Shown piece after piece: positions 43,725 through 55,968 of a stretch of 64,000 bases of DNA. Within the stretch, counting starts at the first letter, position 1; every line of letters starts with the position of its first letter. The stretch is from Symbiodinium natans (Eukaryota > Sar > Dinophyceae > Suessiales > Symbiodiniaceae): assembly GCA_905221605.1 (NCBI GenBank), contig CAJNDS010000902.1, positions 334,766 through 398,765 on the forward strand, given 5' to 3'. A model generated the notes under the pieces. It did not search any database. It had not been told where the DNA came from and saw nothing but the letters and a program-made list of their open reading frames with translations. The translations under genes and the position numbers were made by a program.

Positions 43725-45181
43725 CTGGCTTTCCTCTGCGAGGAAGTTGATTTCTATGCTGTGCGGCCGGACAACTTCTTTCCTCGTAGATCAAAGGCGC
43801 AGGTCATATTCGCACATAGCTGTTCTGTGCTTGCCACTCCTCACTCTATGGATTCGTCTGCCCGCAGCCTTTTGAGCTTGAGCAGTCTGCAGCTAGGAAG
43901 ACTCCACATTTCAACGCAGTTTTCTCGCTTTAACGCCAGGGTTTTGGAGATTGAGCACCCTAAACCCTAAACCCTAAACCCTAAACCCTAAACCCTAAAC
44001 CCTAAACCCTAAACCCTAAACCCTAAACCCTAAACCCTAAACCCTAAACCCTAAACCCTAAACCCTAGTGTTATGAGGAGGTGATTCATGGCCGGCTGCT
44101 GTGCTCAGGCGCATGTCCAGAGGCCAGGGCAAGATGGTGACGTGAAACTGGTTTAGGGTTAGGCTATAGGGTATAGGGTTTAGGGTTTGGGGTTCAGGGT
44201 TTAGGGTTTAGGGCTGCTTCAGGGCATGTGAGGGGGTCGCTTGCAACATGATGTTGACGTGGATCCCCATGCAGGGCGCCTTTCCATTCGCCGAAACTCT
44301 AGGCAGAAGCTTGCCTGACTTGATCAGATCACAGAGGAAACTCGTTTTTGCTTGAAAAGAAGTTCCGACATCAATTCAGCTGCACGTGAGCTCCAAAAGA
44401 TCGGGTTATAGATAAACCTAAACCCTAAACCCTAAAAGGCATGATGCTACAGGGGTTTAGTTTGGGGCAACTGATCATGTAGAGGGATCCGGAGTCCTGG
44501 ACGTGCAAGTTTCGTGGGAAGGGCTCAAAGATTTCGGTTGCAGCTGTCTGACTTATGTAGGGTGTAAGGTTTCGGGTGTGGTGTGGTTCTTTTTCTGCAG
44601 CGCAGGTAGCCACGCCGATCGCGCGCATCGAGAGGCCTCCCCTGCCGCGTTCCCAAGAGTTGTGCCACCCCCGTATCTCCAAAGTCACAAAGCTGGGCCG
44701 TGGGTTTCTTCAAGATCTGGGATGCATGTGCGTGTCTACGTGCCGTTGCTGCGAGCCAGCCCTGGAGCAGCCCGCATGTCATAACATTGCGGCGTTGGGA
44801 GCTTCGAGCTTCAGGGCCCAGCTTGTGAAAGGCGAAGGGGTTGTCAATTGAGAACGTCATGCCGCTTCAATGGAAAAAAATGCCCCAAAACCCCAAAACC
44901 CTAAAACCCCGAAACCCCAGAACCCCAAAGCCCCAAAGCCCCGAAGCCCTGAAGCCCCAAAGCCCCAAAGCCCCGAAGCCTCAAAGGCCCGAAGCCCCAA
45001 AGCCCCAAAGCCCCAAAGACCCAAAGAGCCCAAGACCCAAAGCCCCAAAACCCTAATTCTTGAAGTCCTTGCAACCATCGCTTGATGCTTTCTGCCCAGG
45101 CGTGTGATTGCAGAGTTCAGCCCACAGCTCAGTTTCGTTTTTGGTTCTGATCAGGGCTTGCTAAGAAGCTCTTTTGACTTA
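43725..45181 (+). CDS. Multi-exon gene of unknown family (four phase-consistent exons)
   Basis: Exons 43725-43940 (phase 0; AFLCEEVDFYAVRPDNFFPR), 44275-44343 (GAFPFAETLGRSLPDLIRSQ), 44606-44727 (TPIARIERPPLPRSQELCHP) and 45100-45181 (VIAEFSPQLSFVFGSDQGLL) all have AG before and GT after and join without a phase break; the 44727/45100 junction makes an ATG codon. Introns hold a CCCTAAA tract (43956-44068) and a GCCCCAAA minisatellite. A first in-frame ATG lies at 43848 if transcription starts nearby. A further exon may sit at 44070-44150. No family recognised. Confidence 0.5.
43956..44068. repeat. CCCTAAA tract, about 16 copies
   Basis: Nearly perfect heptamers in an inferred intron. Degenerate TTTAGGG copies in the opposite orientation follow at 44151-44215. 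Confidence 0.95.
44873..45057. repeat. GCCCCAAA/GCCCCGAA minisatellite
   Basis: About 20 copies of an 8-9-base unit related to, but distinct from, the telomere heptamer (ccccaaagccccgaagcc). The long Pro/Lys frames through it are repeat artefacts. Confidence 0.85.
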
Positions 45182-45870
45182 GTAAGTCTACTTCGTATCC
45201 CCTAGAATCCCTAGCAAACCCCCGTAACCCACCTTACTAATGAAGAGGCTTGGTAACGGTCCTTGGTGGTTGTCAACATGAGGTGACGCCGAGCTTCGCC
45301 GTCCGCAGCCGGAGAAGCTGTAATTGAAGACATGCGGATTCCTTCCAAAAGCTTGGCTCTGCTTCAGTCCCTCCTGGAAGTCGTTTAGACTTGCGCCCTA
45401 AGCTTGGCCTGCGCTTTGCCAGACAAGAACTCTGCGCGGCTGCACGTCTTCAGCCCTTGCAGCGCAGGGTGCTCCGGCTTCGGGAAGCTGGGTGTTGATG
45501 TCCAAGACGTTCGTGTGATGACGGCGGCGCAACGCCCTCTAGGTCCGGAAGGCTTGCTGCTTCCCTTGCGCCGCGTGGTGGTTCGCGGGATTCCGCACAA
45601 GGGTTCCCGGCTTGAGATGCAGGAGATGTCTGCGAAGGTCTGCCACTTCGTGGCCGGGAGGCATGCGGGTTCGATTCGTCCCGGAATCTCTGGCCTTGCT
45701 TCGACCCCTCAAGCCTGTTGTGTACATGCGCGCCGGAGCTTTCACATGCATGGCTTCCAGAAGCAGCCCCGTGCCAGATGCGCCGCCTCCCCGCAATCAG
45801 TGCGCAAGGTGATCAGGGCTCTGAAGTTCGGAGACACAGGTGGCTTTCGGTGTTAAGTGCCTGCGGCCTG
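45182..45870 (+). CDS. Likely further exons of the preceding gene
   Basis: A GTAAGT donor at 45182 opens a stretch with 8-bp inverted ends TTAGTAAG / CTTACTAA (45180-45244), possibly another short element. A segment around 45316-45385 reads GEAVIEDMRIPSKSLALLQS and ends at GTTTAG. A frame at 45404-45856 (GKLGVDVQDVRVMTAAQRPL, MQEMSAKVCHFVAGRHAG) also looks coding. Phases between these pieces were not resolved. Confidence 0.35.
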
Positions 45871-47287
45871 CGCCTCTTGGAAGCACACCGCATGAGTGGA
45901 GGGATCCGTGGAAGCTCACCAGGAATCTGCATGGCGTAGGCGGTCTGCGAAGCTTGCGTGATTGGGAGCGTGGTAGATTGGAGCCAGCCTTGTTCTCAGG
46001 AGCTATTTTGAGGGTCGCGTTCCGAACATACAACTGCAGGCCCTTGAACGAGATTCCATATTCGCTCTAAGAGGATTTTCTTTGAATACTATTTTGAGAC
46101 AGCCAGAAGCTGTCCAGTGTGCCCGCTACTCATGGCCGCGCTGGCCCGGATTGCGCGTTGGAGGGATGTGCTGCGGCTGACCGTTCGTTGCATTGGTCCA
46201 GGGCAGCACAGACCAGGAAAATAAGTCGCTCGTGACGTCTGGGCCCGCGCCCGAGGCCCATCAGAGTCGCTTTTTCAACATTTGGACCTCGAACTTGAGT
46301 CCCACTAACCTTTCTCCGTTTTCCGAGCCAGGGCAGTTAACAAAAGGCGGATAGGCCTACACTAAACCCTCAACCCTAAACCCTAAAGTCAAGTATTTCC
46401 GGCGGCCGCGCATGGAATGTCTGAGGTGTGTACATGTTCGTTCGCAGTCCCTCGCGTCATGGTGTTCCTGCCACTTCTTTCCCTCTCGACTACTGGCAGA
46501 AGCCAGTTGCCATGAGATTCTTACTGAGTGGACTCGTTGAGAGGAACGCACAGCTGCAGCCGGGCAGCAGCGACAGCGGTTGCTCACTGATCTGACGATG
46601 TCTAGCTACACTACCAGAGCTGATTGCAACTGCGAGATAGACACCGCGCATGTTTGCTGAAAGCATACACAAGAAGACATGAGCAGATGTTCCCAGCAAC
46701 ACATCCCAGCTTTGCAGACACTGTGACGAGCCGGTCATCATTGCGTTTCATTTCCGAAAGCTCGAACACAGGCCGATTCCAGACCGAGACCTTGTTTCCG
46801 CATCGGCCTGGCATTTCTGACCGAATTACGCTGCAGTTCCTCCGGCACATGTACCGCAGCAGATGAAAGGCGCAACAGAGCGAAAGTTTAGCCCGAGGCG
46901 TAGTTCAAGCATAGGCTCCGACTGACCTTGAGAGCGAGTCATGCGAGAAAGGTTGCTGAGAGGTTGAAAGATGGGCGTGTGGCATGTTCTGCCACTTGGT
47001 GGTGCAAAGCTTCGCCGGAGCCCCGTCAAAAGCCGCGCCAGAGGCTGTCGCGGCATTCCTTCGACTGTGTCCATTCCTTGAGAGTAGACTGAGTAGACTC
47101 TCTGTGCGAAGAGCGGTACTTTTCTTGGTTCAAGTAGCCCGCCCTACCCTCCTCTGCAGATTTCCATCCCTCCAGCGCTCCTCCGGGCGGCGGTCTCGCA
47201 ACTCCCCAATTTCAAAGCAGCTTCATGTTCAGGGTCTAAGGGTTCAGGGCTCGGGTGCAACCGTTCGATTCTGTCCTTAGCTAGCAG
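45871..47287. other. No firm gene
   Basis: Short telomere-like words near 46360-46385 and 47230. Frames at 45840-46070, 46624-46866 and 46984-47220 are open and could contain exons, but both strands look equally plausible. Confidence 0.3.
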
Positions 47288-47439
47288 GTCTCCTTGAGGC
47301 TATGAAGTTGGAGTGCTGTGACAAGACCCTTGCGGACTGCGCGGCTCTTCTGCGGACTGCGCGCATGCCTCTGAAAGTCTTTGCGGACCTCTCATCTCCC
47401 AGAGGCATGCATCCGGATTGTCGGTCTTTGGTCTGTGAG
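47288..47439 (+). CDS. Isolated exon, unknown gene
   Basis: Bounded by GCAG|G and GAG|GTGCGT, open throughout (LLEAMKLECCDKTLADCAAL), followed by a TTTAGGG tract (47450-47510). GTGCGT is also the donor at 42559 and 44728. More coding-like pieces follow at about 47605-47670 and 47715-47765. Confidence 0.5.
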
Positions 47440-47984
47440 GTGCGTTTCGGGTTTAGGGTTTAGGGTTTAGGGTTTAGGGTCTAGGGCTTAGGGTTTGGGG
47501 TTTAGGGATGGTTGGGTAAAGTTCGCCTGCTCATTTTTGGCCCAAGTAGCCAAAGGGGGGGGGGGGGCGGCGGCCGGCCCAAGTGAGCGCAATCTTTTAG
47601 GGGCTTCTTGGTTCTTGGCGAAGTTTTCGTTTTGGGACCTCCCAGGTCGGATCCTCTGCAAGGACGGTTTAGGGTTTGGGGGGTTTAGGGGTTTTAGGGG
47701 TTTAGGGTGTAGGGTCTGCAGAGCACCGAAAGATGGATTCCCCGCCGTGGATGTGGATCTCATAGTAGGCTGAAGAGTCCCACGGGTGCATGGTCCGCAG
47801 CTGGGTGGCTTCGTACGCCCTTGTAGGGCCTGAGGGGTGTCGAGACAAGGTGACTAAGGATGGGATTTTGAATCTGTAGCTGTGGCCCTGCGAACCCCTT
47901 CGGAGGTCTATAGGAGTGAAAGAGGGGTCAGCTCCAAGCTGAACCCTAAACCCTAAACCCTAAACCCTCAACCCTAAACAGCCT

Positions 47985-48300
47985 GCAAGTGTCTCCTTAA
48001 AGCTCGCCATGCGACTCGCTACTTCGCACATGTAGGTTGTGGAGGTGCAGATGGGAGTCGACTCCCCCTCGTAGGCCGCCAGAATAAGGACGAGTTCGGG
48101 TTCTCGGTAGTTTGCCTGGCGGTCATAGTCGCCATCGTCAGTGCCACGACCCGTCCTCCTGGTCACGCGAAGCACTGCCAGTCTAAGGGCTTCCAAGATG
48201 TCAAGACAGAGCAGATTGCCAGACTTGTAAGTAGGCCCGGCGCCCGAAGTTTTGTGCGCAGCATCTTCGTCCCGTGTGCTCGACCCATCGGCCTCCCTTG
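47985..48300 (-). CDS. Minus-strand exon, unknown gene
   Basis: On the minus strand: DGSSTRDEDAAHKTSGAGPT, then LCLDILEALRLAVLRVTRR and ASRMASFKETLAG, ending at GCT|GTTTAGGG, so a minus-strand gene also uses a heptamer tract as intron start. Its upstream part lies in the duplicated block. Confidence 0.4.
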
Positions 48301-50150
48301 CCATCACTTTGCCCTCACATCGCTTTCGCCACACCGCTTCTCGGAACACCACGCGCCCCGCCAGCATGTGATCTGTGCTTGTCTCTGCGTTTTGATCGCA
48401 GGGATGTGTGCAAGATGTTGCGAACATTCGGAGCCGTGGAAGTTAGCACTGAAAACCGATCCGAGGCCGTGCGCACATCTTGCGATGGACGTATAAACTG
48501 ATGCCGCACAGGGCATGTCATGCGTGCCACAGCTTGTGTCATGGCAAGACGGTGTGTGGGCTCAGTCGCGAAGTTCTCAGCGCACCTCGAGCGAAATTGG
48601 CTTCTTCCGTGCTCAGCGTCGCAGGGGAAATTTCGGGCCGCTTCAAGCACGTCTCGCTGAGCCGGCTGAGCACCTTCTGCGCTCGCCAGCTGCAATTTGA
48701 TGTATTCTGCACATTCCGCGTGGGGTGATGCCGAACGCACAGCATGCACAGCGCACTTGGTCAGCAGACACTGCAGCATTCAAGCTCAAGAAGCAGCGTG
48801 TGCAGCATGTGCAGCGTGTGCCCTCCGAAATCTCTCACTAGCCCAGAGGGCTGGTGGCATGCGTTAGCCGCCCAGCTGCTCACAGGGCACATGGAGGTGT
48901 GGCTGACAGCTGAGATCCCTTGACAATGTCGACAGGCCGTTGGCCTCTGAACTCCTCCAACACCCCCCAAAAGTAGAGGGCACGTGTCCAGAGGGAGGTG
49001 CCGTAGTCCCAACCATACTTCATCCCACAGGCTGCTTGCAGAATAGTGTCCCGTTTGTCTACAGGCAAGGTATCATAGTCTGACTGGAACTGGCAACACA
49101 AGCTAGACATCCCGGTGGCGGGTCGGGCTTTCCTGATCATCTTCATCACTGCAATCACCCGGGACCTGTGATCCCTTGTCCATCAAGACCAGCAAACCGA
49201 AAGGCTTGTCAGACATCAACGTGATAAACTCAGCGGCGGCAGAGGTCTTCGGATCTCGTGCGAGTATATGAGGTAACCTGACCAGGCCAGGCGCCAGAAG
49301 CCTTGTGCGCAGCATCTTCGTCCCGTGTGCTCGACCCGTCGACCTCCCTTGCCATCACTTTGCCCTCACATTGCTTTCGCCACACGGCTTCTCTGAACCA
49401 GCAAGAGCTGGCTCAACAGCCGCAGCCGTGGGCAGTTCCGGAAACACCACACGCCCTGCCAGCATGTGATTTGTGCTTGTCTCTGCGTTTTGATCGCAGA
49501 GATGTGTGCAAGATGTTACGAACATTCGGAGCCGTGCAAGTTAGCACTGTGAAAAACGACCCTCGGCCGTGCGCACATCTTGCGATGGACGTATGAACTG
49601 ATGCCGCACAGGGCACGTCATGCGTGCCACAGCTTGTGTCATGCCAAGACAGTGTCTGGGCTCAGTCGCGAATTTCTCAGCGCACCTCAAGCGAAATTGG
49701 CTTCTTCCGTGCTCAGCGTCGCAGGGGAAATGTTGGGCCTCTACAGGCACTTCCCGCGGGGCCGAGCCGGCTGAGCACCTTCGGTGCTCGCCAGTGGCAA
49801 TTTGATGTACTCTGCACATTCCGCGTGGTGTAATGCCGACCGCACACACGGAGATCACAGAGCACTTGGTCAGCAGACATTGCAGCATTCAAGCTCAAGA
49901 AGCAGCGTGCGCAGCATGTGCCGTGTGTGCCGTATTGTGCCGTCCGAAATCTCGCACTAGCCCAGAGGGCTGGTGGCATGCGTTAGCCGCCCAGCTGCTC
50001 ACAGACCACATGGAGGTGTGGCTGACAGCTGAGATCCCTTGACAATGTCGAGAGGCCGTGGGCCTCTGAACGTCACGTGTCCAGCGGGAGGCGCCGTCCT
50101 CTCAACCATACTTCATCCTACAGGGTGCTTGCTGAACAGCGTCCCTTTTT
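48252..50150. repeat. Direct duplication of about 0.8 kb
   Basis: 48252-49060 and 49301-50150 share long runs (for example GATCTGTGCTTGTCTCTGCG / GATTTGTGCTTGTCTCTGCG and CTAGCCCAGAGGGCTGGTGG). The second copy has a ~48-bp insert near 49395 and a deletion near 50070. Reading frames are not conserved between copies, so most of it is non-coding. Confidence 0.85.
48900..49290 (-). CDS. Minus-strand coding remnant with a frameshift
   Basis: Minus frames read LARDPKTSAAAEFITLMSDK and then, after a one-base shift near 49150, MKMIRKARPATGMSSLCCQF and GMKYGWDYGTSLWTRALYFW. Possibly the same gene as the exon at 47985-48300. Pseudogene or base error. Confidence 0.35.
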
Positions 50151-51164
50151 TACCAACCTCGAGGTCGAGGTCAGCACCGTGAGCAGAGCACTGAAGTTCA
50201 CCAGCCGGCCGAGCAGTCTGAGCATTTTCGCCACCATATGCATGACCGCGGCTCTTGTGTCTCAAAAGCGGAGTCTTGCAGACCCTGAGGTCTGAATGGA
50301 GTTCAACGTGCCCTTCTTTGCAGCGCTCCCTTCATTCGGCTGCACCGGTGAACTTGTCATGCCGCTGTAAGCGCATCGACTTCAGGCGGCTGTCAGTCAA
50401 TTTTCGGAGCGACTTTCAGATCGTTGCTCCCGTCTGTTGACGCACCTGATGTTGTGGCGTGTGCTGTCTGCGAGTGGCTCGGGAGGCATGCCGAACCTTT
50501 AAGACTCTCACAGATTCCTTATTTCAAAAGCGAAGTTTTGGGTATGTGCCGGTTGCACGTGTCCCACTGCCTCTGGGCTTTTGGGACGTACACTTGAAGC
50601 TCTTGAAACCTTACCCCGGAACCTCTAGAATCCAAAAAGACTGCCTGGTCAGAAGGGGCTCCGCTCGTTGGGAAGGTGGGTTGCGCACAGGCTCAGCTGC
50701 TGAGACTGCTGCTGCTGCTGCGAGGAGGAGGAGGAGGAGGACAGAGGAGGAGGCATAACAGAGGCCGACCTACCTTTGACTACGTCCACCCATTGTCGAT
50801 CTGAGGCTCAGAAATTTTGGCTTGAGTTGGCATTGCCCGTTTTCCGGAAATTTCGGGTTTAAGATGCCTCCTACCCCTCCCTCGATTCACAGTGCAGGAC
50901 CAGAGTCAGAGATGTCGAGGGTTTTGTGTAAGTGGTGCTTCAGGATAATATACCCCCAAGCCTGAACCCTTGGGCGCATTGTTGAGCGCCGGTTTCGCGA
51001 AGCGCCCGTGGGATGCCCCGGAAATTCATGATCACGTGGTTATTGTGCCGAGAGCTTGCAATGACTGTGAATGATGGGTTTAGGAACGCTGTTTAGGGCT
51101 TAGGAAATCTAAGCCCTAAACCCTAAACCCCTTAAACTGCCTAGACCCTGCACTGTAGGGTTCG
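50151..51164. other. No firm gene; triplet repeats at 50700-50757
   Basis: CTG then GAG triplet runs (50703-50757). Telomere-like words of opposite orientation face each other at 51076-51130 (TTTAGGG.. then CCCTAAA). Confidence 0.4.
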
Positions 51165-51275
51165 GAACCCATGGATCGCTGGAAGTCACTGCGGCTTCCT
51201 ACCCGGCCTTGCTTCGGGCTCACCTGCCCAACGCTTCAGAACATCCCATGCTGGGGGCAAGCCTGAGATGATCTC
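51165..51275 (+). CDS. Possible exon
   Basis: Open segment reading SLEVTAASYPALLRAHLPNA, protein-like. The 3' border has no GT; a GA donor would be needed. On the minus strand, 51559-51660 is another possible exon (AETLWVDWDMVGIWPELLGM, ending at GTTGAGGG). Confidence 0.3.
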
Positions 51276-51312
51276 CCCCTGAGACTACCCCCAAATCCCA
51301 AACCCGAAACTC

Positions 51313-51397
51313 CTAAACCCATCTGCAGCCGGGTTTAGGGTAAGTTGTGGTCCTAAGTCCCTAAACCCATCTGCAGCCGGGTTTAGGGTAAGTTGTG
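51313..51397. repeat. Two 37-bp direct repeats, each a heptamer hairpin
   Basis: CTAAACCC-atctgcagcc-GGGTTTAG followed by GGTAAGTTGTG, at 51313-51349 and 51361-51397, identical. Confidence 0.9.
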
Positions 51398-51719
51398 CGC
51401 CAGAGGACGAGTCATGATCAGCCCATTTTGTGCGCCTCTTTTGGTTCAGCTCTTTGCCACGCCCGTTGGGATTTAGGGCTTTAGGGTTCCGCCCGCCTAA
51501 GCCTTAAGGCCCGAGGCCATCTGGGCCCGAAACCCTGAACCTGAAACCCTCAACCTCAAGACGCCTCCAGAAGGCCATCCCCAGCAGTTCTGGCCAGATT
51601 CCCACCATGTCCCAATCAACCCAGAGAGTTTCAGCAAGGAGGTGTCTCCCTCCTTGAGGCATTCCGTCTATCTTCGGGACCCCCCAAAAAGGGCCCACAC
51701 TTCAGAACCCTGTCAAGAA

Positions 51720-54490
51720 GGGTCCATTCATTCTGGCCCCAAAAGGGCCTATTCTTCAGAACCCGTTAAGGAAGGGACCAGATTAAGTGCCCATGAAATT
51801 ACCCTCAGAATCTAGCTCACGTCAGCTTGCCGAGCTGCCCGTGCGCGACTCCTTCCGTGTTCTGTTGCCTCCAGGGCCTTGGAACATGGATTCCCAGCCT
51901 TGTGAGGTAACCTCCGCTTCCTTGCGGGAGCCTTGTGAAGCGCCTAAGCGTCCCAAAGCGTCTGTTCTTTTTTTCGGATAAGGTGGAGAGTGGAGGGATC
52001 GCCACTTTAAGAAGCTACCACTGGGTTTCTTTGTTTCAGCAAAGAAGGCAAGTTCGAGGGGGTGTAAGGGCGGACTTCACTTCAAGGGTAGTCTCGGGCC
52101 CACCACACGTGCTTGACCCGTGCACCTAGCTGCCGAGCTTGAGAGGTTCACGCCGTTCTTGAGAGCCACGCCGAGGGGGTCGGGTTCAGATATGCCCCTG
52201 TCTGGGGGTTTCCGAAGATAGGGGTACCCTTTTGGGGGTCCCTTTAAGGGGATTCTATTCTATTTGAGGTATCAACAGGGAAGTACCCATCTGTCTTGTG
52301 CAGGACATTCTGGGTTGGCAGGCCCAACACTCCGCAGATCCTTTTGTCAACTCTACAGAGCCCCCCCTAGTGCTAAGGTCCTGAGGCCGAAACGGCCAAA
52401 ACTCGGCTTTTGGGGCGCCAAGTTGTCTTGGGGACCAGGCTGAGCTCCTTTAGCTTCCCCCTTTTAAGCCCTGAGCCCTAGACGGCTGTCTTGCTCCTCC
52501 TAGTCTAGTGTTTGCGATCCTTCCTGAGGATTTCGTTCGTTCTTTGCGGAAGCTCTGTGCAACTCTACAAATGGCATGGCCACAAGTCGCAGCAAGTGAT
52601 AGTACTTACCCCATGCTCAACAGCAAAGCTTTCCCAACTCGTCACAAACTTAACACAAAGCCTTCGAGCCCAGAAGTAAATGTATTTAAGATTTGCTTTG
52701 GTCAGCTGGTACGAGGTTGCTCTCGCCGGCTCGTTGAAAGGGGTTGCCCCACGACTGCTGCAAAGGGCAAATGGACACCGGGCGCTGAACAGCAAAAGGG
52801 GGGTGCGCAGACTTTGCAAGGCCACAAGAACGAAGTATGACATGTCTCCGGAGTCATTTCATGAGGCATTTAAACTGATTTGAAGGCAGCCAAGAAGGCA
52901 GTGCCCGATCTCGGTAGTAATCCTGCACGCGCCGGGTGCACTGGGCAGCGGATGCCTTGAGCCAACCTCTCTCCTCCAGGCAAGGACCAAGGCTGGGAGG
53001 CTCAAGTTCACAGGGGGTTGTTCGAAGTCGGGTTTTTGCAAGGTTCCCAAGTAATCTTATAACCAGCTATAGCTACAGCTGCCCTACGTATACGCCGGGG
53101 CAGCACGTTCCTCCAAACAGTGGATCTCTGAGGGTAGGGCTTTTCATGCTCGAGCGCAGTGGCCGACTGTAGTCCCAGCGGCACAAGATGCTGGGTGGCC
53201 TTTTGAACTTGCTTGAGTAGACGAGGCACACGTGGGCTGTAAGGAGCCCTATAAGCCCGAAGCCCTAAGCCCTCAGTCAAGCGACTGCAGTATGACCGGT
53301 GCCTGCTTGATTCCCGCCGTCTGGCGTGCTTGCAGGCAAGTACCAGGACGCCCTGCAACCCATGCCGAGCCGTCGAGTTTCTGCAGAGGCCGCAGTGCGT
53401 TGATAGGTGTGCGCCCATAGCATGATCGGCTGCCAGAGCGAAAGCTGCGCCGCGCGGCCTATGGAGAGCCACCGTGGGGCAGTCGGAGCTCCCGTCGCCT
53501 TGCGATTGTGGCAGAGTGGCAAGGCGCTAGCCGCCAGGCACAGTTCGAGCTTCAAGCAGCCTCAACTTCTCAACGCCTCAACCCTAAACCCTGAACCCTG
53601 TCAACCTTGAACCGTTTCGGAAATGCGACACTGAGCCTTGACGCGCCCATCACATCCCACCATGTGCCCAGCGCACCTGGTCTTCCAGGCCGTCCTTTTA
53701 GACCTTGTAGTAGCCATAGAGCTGCACACAGCCAACTACCACAAGATGGTTCAAGGAACTCACAAGGCTCCTACGTCCTGCCACCCCTCCTCTCGCCCCG
53801 TTTAGTTTCCTCGTGTCACAAGGCATGGGGAGACGCCGGGTTGGGTACACGGTTTCATTTTGGTGTTTCGTGCTAGGCCCACGTATCATGGCCTAGGAAG
53901 CAAACCCCTCGACGCTACACCGAACCCCCATGCCCGAAACCCGAAACCCTAAACCCTAAAACCCGAAACCCGCTTGCCCCTAATTACATGGATGCCCCGG
54001 TCTGCGCAGCAGGTGCAGGGAGGGCATGTGGTCTTGCACTAGCACGGGGGTTCGCAAGGGCTTGCGGGTGAGAAACAGAGGGGTGGTCCGCTCTCCGCCT
54101 GGCACTTGGGAAGGTCCGTGAAGAGGAAGGGAGGAGCCCTCAAACGATGCCTCTTCAACATGCCTTATGGGCTTTGAATTTTGAAGCCAGCCCCGATGAC
54201 CAGCCATGATGGGATGCTGGGCACCAGCTCGTGGGATAAAACTCCGGTGTGTTTGTGTTCTCCTCGCCTCTTGCCACAGCCGGTGACAAGAAGCTGCTCA
54301 TTAACGGGTGTTGTCGCATCAGGATGATTTTGCCACGTGGCCCATGGCTATGCGGCTTGCGCTTCTGAAGTCTCCATATACCCCCATTTCGCTGCACCGC
54401 AGTGTCCCCTTGCTTGACATGAGTTCGATGGGTGAGCCCGGCGATCAGAGACTTGTGTCAAGATGTCGCGAGTTGCAAGCCTCCGTGCCT
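51720..54490. other. No firm gene
   Basis: Several medium frames on both strands (for example minus 53980-54207, RHVEEASFEGSSLPLHGPSQ) may contain exons, but borders and strand are unclear. Palindromic G/C runs occur at 52190-52270. Few telomere-like words. Confidence 0.3.
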
Positions 54491-54491
54491 G

Positions 54492-54540
54492 GTTTAGGGT
54501 TTAGGGTTTAGGGTTTAGGGTTTAGGGTTTAGGGTTTAGG
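54492..54540. repeat. TTTAGGG tract, 7 copies
   Basis: Perfect GGTTTAG heptamers. No gene is called between 54540 and 55340. Confidence 0.95.
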
Positions 54541-55936
54541 ATGTGCTCCATTGTGACTCCACATGCCTTTGCGCACTTGCCGCGCCGCGGCAAGTTGCTT
54601 GTGCGAGGTCATCTAATGAATGTAATGCCGTTACATTGTACCCCCATCCATCTCCTTCACGCGTTCGCCACTCTTTTGCGTTGGCTTCCTTTTTGAGCAG
54701 AAGCCTCCCAGCGTGCGACAAGAGGGTTTCAGGCCTTTCAAACACACGCCTTTCAGGTTGCTTGCACCATCGGAGCTACAAAGGGCCAGGATGTTGCTGG
54801 GATGTCCGAGGCACTAAGAGGATTCTGACCTTGAGCTAACATCATGCGGCCGCTGCCACTCCAGTGATGCAGCGCTTGTCCGCGGTCCTTGATGGATCGT
54901 GGCGGCTTTCGCCGACATGCCCCACCCCAGGCATCGCAAGTCAGAGCACGTGCTGATGCCGTGAGCTGAGCCGTGAACCCGCACTGTGAACTGTGAGGCC
55001 AAGTCGAAAGACGGCGCTCGCAGCTTCTGCACCCTCAGGCTCTGTGATGGCCAATGATTCCCGGTACCTGGTGTCTGTGAGCCTCTGAGACACGAGGATT
55101 TGATGCGCAGGGGAAAAAAGCATTGATGAGCGAAATTTTAGAGCGATCGATGTTGTTCCCCGAATTGCACTTTCAACAGCCCTGTGACAGGGGCATACTC
55201 AGGAAGATAGCGATAACCGCATTGCGACTCTGATTGAAAGTAGCGAGCAGATGGGCGGCAGGATCCTATCATGACCATCCTGCATGCATCCTATCTGTAC
55301 CGCTGCCGTGAGTGTTTTTTTTAGTCTTAAGTGGTAAGTGTCCTTAGGGTTTAGGGGTTTGGGGTTTAGGGTTTAGGGTTTAGGGTTTAGGGTAAGCCTT
55401 ATGAAGCCTGCCCAGCTTGATGGGCAGCTCGTCGGTGTTTGTGGTGGTGTAGGCAGTCGTGCTCACAGAACTGTAGCCCTAAACCCTAGACCCTAGACCC
55501 TAAACCCTAAACCCTAAACCCTCAACCCTAAACCCTAACCCCTAAACCCTAAACCCTGAACCCCTAAACCCTGAACGCAAATCGGAAGATAGCGGAGGGT
55601 CCCGTGACTCCGGATTTAGACCAAAAAGCCCCCAAACAGAGAATCGGCGATTGTTTTAGAATCCCCACGAAGTTTCTCTTACCTGATGCCGCATGACAAT
55701 GCTCATAGTACCATGTAAGTGTTTAGGGCTTAAGGGGTCAGTGATATTTCAGGGCCTTGGTTTCGGCTACTAGGAAGTGGGGGGCGCCGCTGCGCGCGTC
55801 TCTGCGCCCAAGTCCACAGAAAAACCCACCAAGAGAACCCGTCTTCGGCTCGCGCCCGGACCCTACTCCCTAAGCCCCAATGCCAAGATCCCAAAACCAC
55901 CCTAAACCCTAAACCCTAAACCCTAAACCCTAAACC

Positions 55937-55968
<32 letters not shown>

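Noticed and set aside
44841-45085. Pro/Lys-rich proteins in the GCCCCAAA minisatellite and similar NPKP frames in CCCTAAA tracts
   Set aside because: The translation simply spells the repeat; no exon borders or independent codon pattern.
45660-45690. tRNA-like T-arm word GGGTTCGATTC
   Set aside because: The flanking bases do not form the T-stem and no acceptor or anticodon arms could be built; it lies in a likely coding frame.
52940-52965. Second possible spliced-leader match on the minus strand (TTGGCTCAAG)
   Set aside because: Only 10 bases, a length that can occur by chance in a window of this size, and no upstream leader bases or repeated context.
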